From the IMG/VR virus record IMGVR_UViG_3300032322_001765, positions 62,001 through 126,000 of that record: a DNA stretch of 64,000 bases; one strand, written 5' to 3'. Every line of letters starts with the position of its first letter. The first letter of the stretch is position 1. The notes under the pieces were generated by a model. That model saw only the letters and a program-made list of their open reading frames with translations, was not told the DNA's origin and made no database searches. Origin of the DNA: a virus. A program made the position numbers and the translations under genes. Of the stretch, positions 45,235 to 56,300 are shown piece after piece.

Positions 45235-47148
45235 ATGGCAATTATCAAGATTCAACCGTATATACTAGACGAAACGCAAAATTTTACTTTTGCTAACGTT
45301 ACTATTACGGCGAATACAACTTCAGGTAATGCTAATTTAGGTAATGCCGCTACAGCAAACTTCTTCATAGGAAATGGTAGTTTACTTACAGGTATAGCAG
45401 GAACTTATAGTAATGCTGATGTTGCAAACTATCTTCCAACTTATACAGGTAATGTTGCTGCTGGCAATGTTTTAACAAATAATTTATTATACGCAAATGG
45501 AGTTGCATGGAGCTTTGGTAGTTCGTATTCAAACACAAATGTCGCTGCATATCTCCCTACATACACCAGTAATTTAACTGCCGGTAATATATTAGGTGCT
45601 AATTTAATTAGTGGTAATTTCTTAACTGGAACACTAACAACAGCAGCACAACCTAATATTACTTCAGTTGGAACATTATCTAGTTTAAGTGTTACTGCTA
45701 ATGTAAGTGCCGGTAACATCTTAACAGACAATTTATTATATGCTAACGGAACATTATGGAATCTTTCAGGTAGTTATTCTAATACAAACGTTGCTGCATA
45801 CCTTCCAACTTACACTGGTAATTTTACAGCAGGCAATGCTAATGTAACAGGAAACATCACAGCCGGTAATTTAATTACATCAGGAAGTGGTGGAAATATT
45901 ACAGGTGCAAATGTTATTTCCGCTACAACATTTACTGCGACAGGAAATATAAGTTCTGGGAACGCTAATTTAGGTAATGCAGTAACAGCAAACTTCTTTA
46001 TAGGAAATGGTAGTTTATTAACTGGACTTCCTGCAAGTTATAGTAACACGAATGTTGCTGCTTACTTACCTACTTATACAGGAAATTTAACAGCAGGTAA
46101 TGCTAACTTAGGTAATGCAGTAACAGCAAACTTCTTTATGGGAAATGGTAGCTTATTAACTGGACTACCAGCAAGCTACAGCAATACGAATGTTGCTGCA
46201 TATCTACCAACTTACACAGGTAACTTTACTGCTAATAATATTGTAGCATCAAATAATATTAATGCAAGTAGCATCACAACTACTGGAAGTAGTGGAAATA
46301 TAAGTGGCGCTAATTATGTAATAGCTAATTTCTTTAGTGGTAACGGAAGTCTACTTACAAGTATTGCCGGAGGTAATATAACTGGTCAAGTAGCTAATGC
46401 ACTAGTTGCTGGTACCGTATATACTAACGCACAACCAAACATAACAAGTGTTGGAACTTTAAGTAGTCTAAGTGTAACCGCTAATGTAAGTGCTGGTAAT
46501 ATTTTAACAGACAATTTACTTTATGCTAATGGAGTTACATGGACTTTTGGTAGTACATATTCTAACACTAATGTTGCAGCATATCTACCAACTTATACAG
46601 GTAACATCAGTGCAAATTATTATACCGGCGATGGATCATTATTGACTGGTATTACAGCTACAGTTGCGCAAACTGTAAGTAATGCCGCACAACCAAATAT
46701 TACAAGTGTTGGTACACTAAGTGGGTTAACTGTTTCAGGTAACTTATCGTTTACTGGAGCTAATGCGTATTTTTCTAATGTAGGTAATTTAAAAATACTT
46801 GGTGGAAATAATAATCAGGTGTTGAGTACAGATGGTACCGGTAATCTATCTTGGATCACCTCTACGTCAGCAAACATGACGGTAGACACTTTTAGTGCAA
46901 ACGGTAATGCAAATAGCTTCACGCTTTCTACTTCCCCAACAGATGCAAATTATGTTTTTGTAAACATTAATGGAGTATTTCAATTTAGGGATGCATATTC
47001 ATTAGCAGGAAATGTGATAACGTTAGGTAGTACTCCTACTAATGGAAGTACAATAGAAGTAAGTGCAATGAATGTAGGTGCGAGTTCAGGCGGTGGAGGA
47101 ACTAATACCTCAGTAGTATATACAATGGGATTAATATTCGGAGGATAA
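45235..47148 (+). CDS. Beta-repeat tail fibre-like protein (637 aa)
   Basis: Starts MAIIKIQPYILDETQNFTFA, second anchor type. Built from YSNTNVAAYLPTYTGN units (about seven copies), GNANLGNAVTANFFIGNGSL units and three QPNITS units. One FTGNG-like domain follows at about residues 555-615 (FSANGNANSFTLSTSPTDAN, then VNINGVFQFRDAYSL). The chain ends in a Gly/Ser linker and TSVVYTMGLIFGG. The hydrophobic GLIFGG end resembles the AIVFGF end of the 401-aa fibre, and both are followed at once by a 118/119-aa accessory gene. AAGGC lies 10 bases upstream of the ATG. Confidence 0.72.
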   Translation: MAIIKIQPYILDETQNFTFANVTITANTTSGNANLGNAATANFFIGNGSLLTGIAGTYSNADVANYLPTYTGNVAAGNVLTNNLLYANGVAWSFGSSYSNTNVAAYLPTYTSNLTAGNILGANLISGNFLTGTLTTAAQPNITSVGTLSSLSVTANVSAGNILTDNLLYANGTLWNLSGSYSNTNVAAYLPTYTGNFTAGNANVTGNITAGNLITSGSGGNITGANVISATTFTATGNISSGNANLGNAVTANFFIGNGSLLTGLPASYSNTNVAAYLPTYTGNLTAGNANLGNAVTANFFMGNGSLLTGLPASYSNTNVAAYLPTYTGNFTANNIVASNNINASSITTTGSSGNISGANYVIANFFSGNGSLLTSIAGGNITGQVANALVAGTVYTNAQPNITSVGTLSSLSVTANVSAGNILTDNLLYANGVTWTFGSTYSNTNVAAYLPTYTGNISANYYTGDGSLLTGITATVAQTVSNAAQPNITSVGTLSGLTVSGNLSFTGANAYFSNVGNLKILGGNNNQVLSTDGTGNLSWITSTSANMTVDTFSANGNANSFTLSTSPTDANYVFVNINGVFQFRDAYSLAGNVITLGSTPTNGSTIEVSAMNVGASSGGGGTNTSVVYTMGLIFGG

Positions 47149-47149
47149 A

Positions 47150-47506
47150 ATGGCAGCGCCAAACACATTAAATTTAACAACAGTGACACTTAAAACATCG
47201 TTTGCGGCGTTGACTACGGTTACAGGTAACATTATAACTAATAGCACATCTAGTAATACGGTAGATAAAATCAATGATGTAATTGTTTGTAATTATTCTG
47301 GATCAGCAATTACAGCTAATGTAATGGTAAATAGAAGTTCAACCGCGTATTATTTGGCAGGTAATATAAGTGTTCCTGCGTATTCAACATTGGTAGTGTT
47401 AGGAAAAGATACAGCAATATATTTAGAAGAAGGTGATGTATTACAAGCAAATGTAAGTGCAAATAGTGCAGCACACATTTCTGCTGCGTATGAGTTAATA
47501 ACGTAA
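47150..47506 (+). CDS. Small virion accessory protein (118 aa), paralogue of the gene at 24309
   Basis: A strong GGAGG ribosome site lies inside the end of the fibre gene, 5 bases before the ATG. The product (MAAPNTLNLTTVTLKTSFAA ... AAHISAAYELIT) is beta-rich and matches the 119-aa protein at 24309 across its length, including the IYLEEGDVLQANVSANS segment. Sequence identity is modest, so the duplication is old or the copies have adapted to different fibres. Role is inferred only from its fixed place behind an FG-ending fibre. Confidence 0.65.
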   Translation: MAAPNTLNLTTVTLKTSFAALTTVTGNIITNSTSSNTVDKINDVIVCNYSGSAITANVMVNRSSTAYYLAGNISVPAYSTLVVLGKDTAIYLEEGDVLQANVSANSAAHISAAYELIT

Positions 47507-47508
47507 TT

Positions 47509-48471
47509 ATGACTAGACAAAGAACAAATTATGGTATAACAGGTTCGGAACAGACTGTTACTCAAGGTTCAAAGAATGGCCTCTATACTATTGTTGATGC
47601 ACAAATAGCTCAAGGAGCTGGCAAGTGGCCAGCTCCTGGCATAGATGTAAACTATTTAGTAATTGCAGGTGGAGGCAGTGCAGGTAAGGGACAATCCGGC
47701 GGCGGCGGCGCCGGAGGATATAGATCAAACTTAATAGGTCAAGCTTCAGGTGGGGGTGCAAGCGCAGAAGCACCACTTATTGTAAGTTATAATACTACTT
47801 TTAATGTAACAGTTGGTGCAGGAGGTGCAGCGCAAACAACTTTAGACCTTCAAGGTAATAACGGAAGTGACTCAAGTTTTGGTAGTATAACTTCTACTGG
47901 AGGAGGCGGTGGCGGCGCATATGGAACTCCAGCTGGTAAAAATGGAGGCTCTGGTGGAGGACAGGGAAATAACACAGGAGCCACTGGAGGAAGTGGAACT
48001 TCAGGTCAGGGCTATAACGGCGGTAATGTAGCTGTTTATTCTTCGCCTTATCGAGGCGCAGGGGGCGGCGGTGCCGGCGCGGTAGGTGCCAATGGATATA
48101 CCGGTACTGGCGAGGGAGGTACCGGTGTAGCATCATCGATTACCGGAAGTTCAGTGACTAGAGCAGGTGGTGGAGGAGGAGGTATATTTGGTAGCAGTAC
48201 TCCTGCAGCGGGCGGCGCGGGTGGCGGCGGCGCCGGCACTGGCTCAGGTAACGGCGGCGATGGTAGTGCTAACACAGGCGGCGGCGGTGGAGGAACGACT
48301 TACCCAGGAGGAAACTCGGGCGCTGGCGGTTCTGGTGTTGTAATTATTCGTTATTCTGATACACATGCTAATGCCTCAGCAACTACAGGATCACCTACAT
48401 TATCTGTTACTGGTGGCTACAGAATCTATACTTTTACTGGTAACGGATCAATAACTTTTCCAGCCAGCTAA
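47509..48471 (+). CDS. Glycine-rich adhesin-like protein (320 aa)
   Basis: Starts MTRQRTNYGITGSEQTVTQG, with about 45 residues of non-glycine leader containing GLYTIVDAQIAQGAGKWPAP. The Gly-rich domain follows: VNYLVIAGGGSAG, FNVTVGAGG, FGSITSTGGGGGG, GSSVTRAGGGGGGI, SGVVIIRYSD and TVTGG/SVTGGYRIYTFTGNGSITF near the end, here with three extra residues (PAS). It is the third member of the Gly-rich class. The leader differs completely from the other two, so the common tip-like domain has been joined to different N-termini. Starts 2 bases after the 118-aa gene. Confidence 0.72.
   Translation: MTRQRTNYGITGSEQTVTQGSKNGLYTIVDAQIAQGAGKWPAPGIDVNYLVIAGGGSAGKGQSGGGGAGGYRSNLIGQASGGGASAEAPLIVSYNTTFNVTVGAGGAAQTTLDLQGNNGSDSSFGSITSTGGGGGGAYGTPAGKNGGSGGGQGNNTGATGGSGTSGQGYNGGNVAVYSSPYRGAGGGGAGAVGANGYTGTGEGGTGVASSITGSSVTRAGGGGGGIFGSSTPAAGGAGGGGAGTGSGNGGDGSANTGGGGGGTTYPGGNSGAGGSGVVIIRYSDTHANASATTGSPTLSVTGGYRIYTFTGNGSITFPAS
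47613..47637. repeat. 10-bp inverted repeat inside a coding region
   Basis: AGGAGCTGGC and GCCAGCTCCT are perfect complements separated by five bases (AAGTG). They lie in the leader of the 320-aa Gly-rich gene. No T-run follows, so it is not an ordinary terminator. Confidence 0.8.
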
Positions 48472-48505
48472 GTTACAATTAAAGAATTTTTAAGAGAATT
48501 AAACT

Positions 48506-49885
48506 ATGGCAGCAATAACAAAAATTACACCAATAGCGTTAGATGAAACAGCTAACTATACAGTTAATAATTTAACTGTAACATCTAACGTCAGTTTTGG
48601 TAACAGTAATTTAGGTAATTTATCAGTTGCTAATTTCTTTTCAGGCAATGGATCATTATTAACTTCACTTACAGGCGGTAATGTAACAGGACAAGTAGGT
48701 AATGCATTAATCGCTGGTACAGTGTACACTAATGCACAGCCAAATATTACAAGCGTTGGTACATTAAGTAGTCTAAGTGTAACTGCTAATGCAAGTGCTG
48801 GTAATATTTTAACAGATAACTTGTTATACGCTAATGGCACAGCATGGACTTTTGGTAGTGGATCATATTCAAATACAAATGTTGCTGCGTACTTACCTAC
48901 GTATACTGGTAATTTTACTGCTGGTAATGTTTCAGGCGCTAATTTAATCAGTGGTAATTTCTTAACCGGTACATTAACTACAGCAGCACAACCGAATATT
49001 ACTAGTGTTGGTACATTATCATCACTAACAGTTACTGGACTAATTACTGCAACAGCAAATGGTGTTAAAGCTGCAAATATTTACGATAGTACCGGTACAT
49101 TAACAATTGAAACAAAATACGGTAACTTAGCGGGTGATGCAGGAGTATATGGCAATTTAACTGTTGGTACAAGTGGTACCGGAAATATTACAGCGTATAA
49201 TGCTAACTTAGGTAATTTAGTTATTGGTAACTTCTTGCAAGGAACATTAACAACAGCACTACAACCAAATATTACTTCAGTTGGCACATTGTCTAATCTT
49301 ACAGTATCAGGTAATGTCTCATTGACTGGAGCAAATGTTTATGTAAGCAACGTAGCTAATTTAAAAATACCCGGCGGAACTGCTAATTATGTATTATCAA
49401 CTGATGGGACAGGTAACTTAAGTTGGGCAGCGCAAACTGGTGGCGGAGGTGGCGGCACACCTGGTGGTAGTAATACACAACTACAGTTTAACAATTCAAA
49501 TGCGTTTGGCGGTACAACTGGTTTAACATTTGATTCAGTTAATAATAGATTATCGATTACTAATTACACATTACCAACAAACGCATTAGGTAATATAAGT
49601 GGTAATACAACCATAAATTTAAATGCTGGTATGTATGTTACTGCTACTGTAACTGGTTCGGTAACTTGGACTTTTAGTAATTCAGCAACTTCGTCAAATG
49701 CTTCAGGCTTTATTTTAGAATTAACAAATGGTGGTAGCAGTACTCAAATTTGGCCTACTTCAGTTAGATGGCCAAGTGGTGTAGCACCTGCTCTCACAGT
49801 AACAGGTGTCGATTTACTTGCTTTTGTTACTGACGATAATGGCACTAATTGGCGTGGTGTCGCTTCAATGATTGATAGTAAATAA
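48506..49885 (+). CDS. Beta-repeat tail fibre-like protein (459 aa)
   Basis: Starts MAAITKITPIALDETANYTV, second anchor type, behind AAGAGAA. It has three QPNITS units, one YSNTNVAAYLPTYTGN unit and one IYDSTGTLTIETKYG unit. The six-glycine hinge with NTQLQFNNSNAFGG is at about residues 312-335. A different C-terminal domain (about 350-459) contains WTFSNSATSSNASGFILELT, WPTSVRWPSGVAPALTVTGV and FVTDDNGTNWRGVASMIDSK. I recall that WP...TGVDLL.FVTDDNGT.WRG domain as the end of many phage tail fibres. The next gene encodes a tail-assembly-chaperone-like protein, which fits a true tail-fibre role. Confidence 0.75.
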   Translation: MAAITKITPIALDETANYTVNNLTVTSNVSFGNSNLGNLSVANFFSGNGSLLTSLTGGNVTGQVGNALIAGTVYTNAQPNITSVGTLSSLSVTANASAGNILTDNLLYANGTAWTFGSGSYSNTNVAAYLPTYTGNFTAGNVSGANLISGNFLTGTLTTAAQPNITSVGTLSSLTVTGLITATANGVKAANIYDSTGTLTIETKYGNLAGDAGVYGNLTVGTSGTGNITAYNANLGNLVIGNFLQGTLTTALQPNITSVGTLSNLTVSGNVSLTGANVYVSNVANLKIPGGTANYVLSTDGTGNLSWAAQTGGGGGGTPGGSNTQLQFNNSNAFGGTTGLTFDSVNNRLSITNYTLPTNALGNISGNTTINLNAGMYVTATVTGSVTWTFSNSATSSNASGFILELTNGGSSTQIWPTSVRWPSGVAPALTVTGVDLLAFVTDDNGTNWRGVASMIDSK

Positions 49886-49889
49886 TATT

Positions 49890-50378
49890 ATGGCAAATTT
49901 TGCATTAGTTGAAAATAACGTAATTATAGAAAGACATGATTTACTTCCAACAACATGGAGAAATGTTAGTGGATTAAGTTTGTTGAAAGATGATGAAGAA
50001 TTATTAAATAATTTAGGTTGGTATACAGTTACTAAAGTATATCCTAATTATGATATATCAACTCAGTATATCGACGGATATGAGTATTCTTTTGTTGATA
50101 ATAAAGTCTTAGAAACACCTATACTTAAAAACATTGAGATTGTTGTAATTTCTGAGGAAGAACGTTTTGCAACTTTATTAGCAGAATTAAGACTTAAAAG
50201 AGATAGCTTGTTAATTGAATCTGATTGGACACAATTAGCAGACGTACAAGCAAGTCACACAAATGATTGGAAAACAGCTTGGGCTAATTATAGGCAACAA
50301 CTTCGTGATTTACCAAACCTATGCATAGTGGGTCAGATAAATATATATGAAGTTATATGGCCTACTAAACCCGAGTAA
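49890..50378 (+). CDS. Phage tail assembly chaperone-like protein (162 aa)
   Basis: A start at 49872 is possible but overlaps the previous gene; the ATG at 49890 gives MANFALVENNVIIERHDLLP, similar to the MAHFAKLDENN start of the 122-aa protein, so I choose it. The C-terminal half contains LLAELRLKRDSLLIESDWTQ, LADVQASHTNDWKTAWANYR and QQLRDLPN. This pattern (R..LL..SDWTQ.D, W..YRq.LRdlp) is characteristic of the tail assembly chaperone family encoded beside tail-fibre genes in many phages. N-terminal half: non-catalytic, Tyr/Asn-rich. It stands between a tail fibre and the RCC1 giants and may help fold or attach either. Domain call fairly firm; client unknown. Confidence 0.78.
   Translation: MANFALVENNVIIERHDLLPTTWRNVSGLSLLKDDEELLNNLGWYTVTKVYPNYDISTQYIDGYEYSFVDNKVLETPILKNIEIVVISEEERFATLLAELRLKRDSLLIESDWTQLADVQASHTNDWKTAWANYRQQLRDLPNLCIVGQINIYEVIWPTKPE
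50336..50343 (+). promoter_or_regulatory. Putative late promoter box GATAAATA before the RCC1 genes
   Basis: GATAAATA lies inside the 3' end of the chaperone-like gene, 37 bases before the ATG at 50381. The spacing would suit a promoter for the giant RCC1 pair, but the box also codes for protein (Q-I-N-I), so it may be chance. Confidence 0.35.
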
Positions 50379-50380
50379 AC

Positions 50381-53300
50381 ATGTTTTTCAAAGAATTTTT
50401 ATACAAAGCACAAACTCAAACTTTCACCTCCAATAAGCTTTTTACTTGGGGATTAGGCACATCTGGTCAATTAGGCTCTTACGGTGAATCAAATTTATCA
50501 CTAGTACAAGCAAGTGCCGGACAATCACACGTGCTTGCTATTACTAGTGATAGTAGATTGTTATCGTGGGGAGTTAACAGTGATGGTCAATTGGGCGATG
50601 GCACTACTATCAATAAATCTAATCCTGTACAGGTAGGTCAACCTGGTTGGAAAAAAGTAGCAGCAGGATTACTTCATAGTGTTGCAATTAGAAGTGACGG
50701 AACATTATTTTCATGGGGCTCAAATAGCGTTGGTCAATTAGGATTAAATTTAGGAACAGCGGCTACAGCTCGCCGGTCTAATCCAACACAAATTGGTTCA
50801 TTAGCAAACTGGATAGATATAAGTGGTAAAGCAACTACAACAATAGCATTAAATGAAGCTAGAGAACTGTATGCTTGGGGAAATAATAACTTAGGCCAAA
50901 TAGGTGTTAACGACACAATCAATAGATCAAGCCCCGTACAAATTGGAATAGGATTAAGTTGGTATAAAGTTTCTGTTGGTAGTCATGTTATGGGTGTTAC
51001 AGTGACTGGTGAACTATATGGTTGGGGAGCTAATGGGGCTGGTCAATTAGGAATAAATGCAACAAATAATAGAAGTAGCCCAACTCTAGTTGCTAATTCT
51101 GGTTATACTGATGTAAGCATAGGTGAAGGCCATACATTAGGATTAGCGTCAGGTAATTTATTGTTTGCTTGGGGAAATAACCTTGAAGGACAATTGGGTG
51201 ACGGTACAACTATATTAAAATCTAGTCCAGTACAAATAGGTTCAAGTTCTTTTACTTTTATTAGTGCAGCTTCTAGATTTAGTCAAGCAATAAGATTAGA
51301 TGGGGGATTGTTTGCTTGGGGATTAAACACAAGTGGTCAAATTGGAACTAATAATCAAATAGGTAGGTCAAGCCCAGTACAAGTAGGAACGAGTAGTTGG
51401 TCGCTAGTGGCAAGTAGTTTAGTGAGTGGTTGGGTTATAGGAACCACTTCTGACAAAACTGCATATGGATGGGGGGCGAACGGTTCAGGACAATTAGGTA
51501 ATAATACTACCATTACACGATCAAGCCCGACTTTAGTTGCAAGTTCAATTGTTGGTAATTATAGTGTGCCAATACAAGTAGGGACACTTTCATGGAATGC
51601 AATTTCAACTGGGGGTACACATACAATTGCATTAAGAAGTGATAATTTATTATTTGCATGGGGTTTAAACACTTCAGGCCAATTAGGTGACAATACAGCG
51701 ATAAGCAAGTCAAGCCCAGTGCAGATAGGTACAAGTAGTTGGACAGCAGTAACAGCAGGTGAAGCTGATAGTTCTTTTGCCATTAGAAGTGACAATACAT
51801 TATGGACTTGGGGTAACGTTACAACAAACTTAACTGGTGGAAATATATTAACAGAAAGTTGGCAACAGGTAACCAATAATGCAAACAGTTCAATTGGATT
51901 AAGAGCAGACGGTACATTATGGACATGGGGAGAAAATAGTTTTGGTCAAATTGGTAATAATACCACAATTAATAGATCAAGCCCTGTACAAATTGCAAGT
52001 GATAAGAGTTGGTTAAAATTAGGTGAAAATAACAATGTAAATAATGCGGTTGCGGCAATAGACTCAAATTATAAACTTTGGGTATGGGGTCGCAATAACA
52101 CTGGTCAACTAGCCACAGGTGATACGATTAATAGATCAAGTCCTGTATTAGTAATGAGTGATAAAAGCTGGAGTATGGTATCAGCAAGTAAAGGTATTAC
52201 TACTGATGGTAAACTTTGGAGTTGGGGAGCAGGTGCTACCGGTTTAATTGGAGACAACACCACCGTTGATAAATCAAGCCCAGTGCAGTTAAGTGTTGGT
52301 ACAAGTTTTACATTGGTTTCCGGAGCTTCAGACTCTAATCGTCATACATTTGCTATAAGCACAACTGGATTGTTGTATGGTTGGGGATTTAATAACACAG
52401 GACAATTAGGTTTAGGTAATACACTAAACAGATCCCAACCTACTTTATTGGCCTCCCCGTTCGACACGTTTTCGTGGAATTTCGTTAGTGTTGGCGGCAC
52501 TGATGGTACTGGCTCAACAGGTGGCCATACATTAGCTTTAAGAAATGATAATACTTTATATGTTTGGGGATTAAACAACGTAGGACAATTAGGTAATAAT
52601 ACTACTATCAACCGAAGCTCACCATTACAAGTATCATTTGTTAATATTCCACTAAGTTGGGCTACAGTGGCAGCTGCTGCTTCAAGATCAACTGCTTTAG
52701 ATTTTGATGGAAAATTATGGGGTTGGGGTATTAATACGACCTACGGCGCAGTTGGTGACTCTACAACAGTTAACAGATCATCCCCCGTAATATTAACAAG
52801 CACTGGTGTTACTTTTGCAAAAATTACGTCAGGATATTTTCACAGTAATGGAATAAGAGATGATGGATATTTATATGCATGGGGCGCAAATAATTTAGGA
52901 AACTTAGGAAATAATACAACAATTAATAGATCCTCACCGGCACTAATAAGTTCTATTCCAACAAACTTATCAAGTCCAGTGCAACTAGGTGTAGGTAAAT
53001 CAAATTGGAGTGCTATCCATTCTGGAACTTCAACACATGCAGCAATCGATGCGACAGGCGCGTTATACATTTGGGGAAGTAATGCGACAGGTCAATTAGG
53101 AAATAATAGTGTTTTTACTCGAACAGGATTAAGAGTACTTGACAATAATAGTTGGAATAGTGTCAGTGTTGGTGCAAGTCATGTGTTAGCCATACGAAAT
53201 AATAATCAATTGTATGCATGGGGCGGTAATGCAAGTTTTCAAATTGGCGATAATTCCAGTATTAATAAATCAAGTCCGATTCTCATTGATTCGGCTAGCT

Positions 53301-56300
53301 GGCTAAGTGTAAGTGCAGGTATTAACCACTCTCTTGCAATTAAATCCGGGGGAGGTTTATATGCATGGGGTAGTGGTTTATTTGGTCAAACCGGTATTAT
53401 TACAGACATTTATTCTTGGACACAAATAAATGCTGGTACAAACTTTGTTTTAGGTGTAAGACAAGATAGTACATTATGGGGTTATGGACTAAACACTAGT
53501 GGTCAACTAGGAGATAGCACTGCCGCTACAAAATCTAGCCCCACTCAAGTAGGTACGACTAGTTGGAGTAAAATTAGTGCAGGAGGCTCAAATGCACTTG
53601 GTATCACTATAGATGGTAAATTATTTTCTTGGGGTTCTGGATCAACATTTCAACTCGGTGATGGCACAACAATAAACAAATCTAGTCCAGTACAAATAGG
53701 AACCAGTAGCTGGTCACAAATTACTACAGGTACAGCACATAGTTTAGCTATTGACATAAATGGCAGATTATTTGGTTGGGGTACATCTACAGCATTAAAT
53801 GCTAGCACAGCTCCATTTAGTTGGACAGTTGTATCTGAAAATACATCACATGTAGCAGCAGTTCGAAGTGACGGATTGTTGTTTGTATGGGGTCTCAATA
53901 GTTCAGGACAAGTTGGAGACAATACAACTATTAATAAATCAAGTCCAGTACAAATAGGTACAAGTAGTTGGTTAACTGTAAGTAGTGGTGTCGATCATAC
54001 ATTAGCTATAACAAGCGATTATAGATTATTTGCCTGGGGCGGTAACACAGGTTTCCAACTAGGTGATAACACTACTATAAGTAAATCAAGTCCGGTATTA
54101 TTGTCAGGTCCTAGTTGGACAACGGTAGTCGCTGCAAATAGTTATAGTATGGCATTAAAATCTAATAATACATTATGGGCGTGGGGTTTAGGAACTTCAG
54201 GTCAATTAGGTACACTAACTGAACCTAAGTCATGGATAGAATTAAGTGCAGGCAATAGTACAAGTTTAGCGATCCGCAGTGATAATACCTTATGGGGATG
54301 GGGATTAAACACTAGTTTTCAAATTGGAAATGGCGCAAGTGTAACACAATCTAGTCCAGTACAAGTAGATAGTTCATTGAGTTGGATAAAAGTAAGCTCA
54401 GGCAATAATCATGGCTTAGCAATTACTAATACAGGAGTTTTATATGGCTGGGGAACAAATGCTCAAGGTCAAGTCGGGAATAATACATCAGTAAATCGTA
54501 GTTTACCTACCCTAGTTGATTCATCCGGTAGTTGGAGTGTAGTGAGTGCAGGTAACAGTTTCTCATTGGGAATAAAAGAAAATAAATTATACACTTGGGG
54601 ACAAAATAGCTTAGGTCAGTTAGGACAGGGTGATACTATAACAAGATTAAGCCCAACTCAAGTAGGATTGAACAATTGGACTGTAATAACTTCAAGCGAA
54701 ACTAATAATTATGCAGGTGCGATTGATAGTAGTAATAGATTATTTTTATGGGGAGTAAACACTAATTACCAATTAGGTGATGGCACAACAACAAATAGAA
54801 ATAGCCCTGTTGCAGTATTTGCTACTGGTACAAGTAGTTATGTTCAAGTAAGTGTAGGAGCAAGTCATACATTAGCAGTTCAAAGTGATGGCACATTGTG
54901 GGCCTGGGGGTCAAATACAAATTACATATTAGGATTAGGTGATACGAATATACGTTCAATACCAACACAAATGGGTTCAAGTAGTTGGACAAGTGTAAGT
55001 GCAGGAACAGATCATAGTATGGCAATCAAGTCTGACGGCACACTTTGGGGTTGGGGATTTAATCTTTTTGGACAAGTTGGTCTTGCAACAACTGTGTATT
55101 CTTGGACTCAAGTTGCAAACACTGGCCTCACAACACACGCTATTAGAAGTGATGGTTTACTATTTGGCTGGGGTTTAAATACTTCAGGGGAAATAGGGGA
55201 TAACTCGATTATTAATAAATCGAGTCCTGTACAAGTAGGAATCAAAACATGGAAAAAAGTTTATAATTTTACGGCTCTAGTTGGAAATCTTGCTTCTGTA
55301 TTAGCCATTGACAATAACGACAATTTGTTTGCTTGGGGCAATAACACATCCGGAAATTTAGGGGACAATACAGTAATTAGTAGATCCTCACCTGTTGCGG
55401 TGGTGATTAAAGGAACAGGTAGCTATACACAAGTCTTTGTTGGTCCGGCTACAGTTGCAATACAAAATGATGGAACACTTTGGTCATGGGGTGCTGGATC
55501 CTTTGTCGGAGACAACACAACCATTAGTAGATCAAGTCCAGTGCAGATAGGTTCTAGTACATGGTCTGCAGTAGGAGGTGCTTTATCCACTATTGCTGCT
55601 ATAGATGCAACTGGTAGATTATTTACTTGGGGTAACCAATCAGCATCGGGTAGTGGCTCGTTAGGCACAAACGATCTTATAAATAGATCAAGTCCTACAC
55701 TAGTTGCAGGCGCACCAGGTGCATTTAGTTGGACAAGTGTAAGTTCTGGTGGGGCTAATCATGTTTTAGCTATTCGTGAAAATGGAGCTGCGTACGGAAC
55801 GGGTTTAAATGCTCAAGGTCAGTTAGGTGACAACACTGCAACTAGCAAGTCAACTTTTACTTTAGTTTCTGGGACAACAAGTTTTACTCAAGTAAGGTGT
55901 GGATTTAGTTTTACAATAGCATCAGCAAGTGACGGCACGCTTTGGGGTTGGGGGAACAATGATTGGGGGCAACTTACTACTACTTTACCAATTGCTGCTA
56001 ACAGATCAAATCCGGTTCAAATAGTAGCGCCAGGCCCAACAGTGTATTCTACTGGTCAATATAATTTAGCCACAATCTATTCTAATGGTTTATTGTATAA
56101 TCAAGGATACAATTTAAATGGGATGCTAGGAGATGGAACAACAACTAGTAAGTCGCTACCTGTTCAAATCGGAAACAATCCGATCATAAATATATCAGTA
56201 CCCGTACAAATTGGTACCGGCAGCTGGAATCAAGTAAATGCAGGTACTCAATATACATTAGCAAGAGATACTAATAATGTTCTTTATGCTTGGGGTCAGG

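Noticed and set aside
47613-47637. Hairpin as a terminator
   Set aside because: There is no T-run after the stem and it lies inside an open gene.
24671-49885. Diversity-generating retroelement (template/variable repeat pair) behind the shared LamG or Gly-rich segments
   Set aside because: No reverse transcriptase is in the window, and differences between copies are spread over third positions of all bases rather than concentrated at template adenines.
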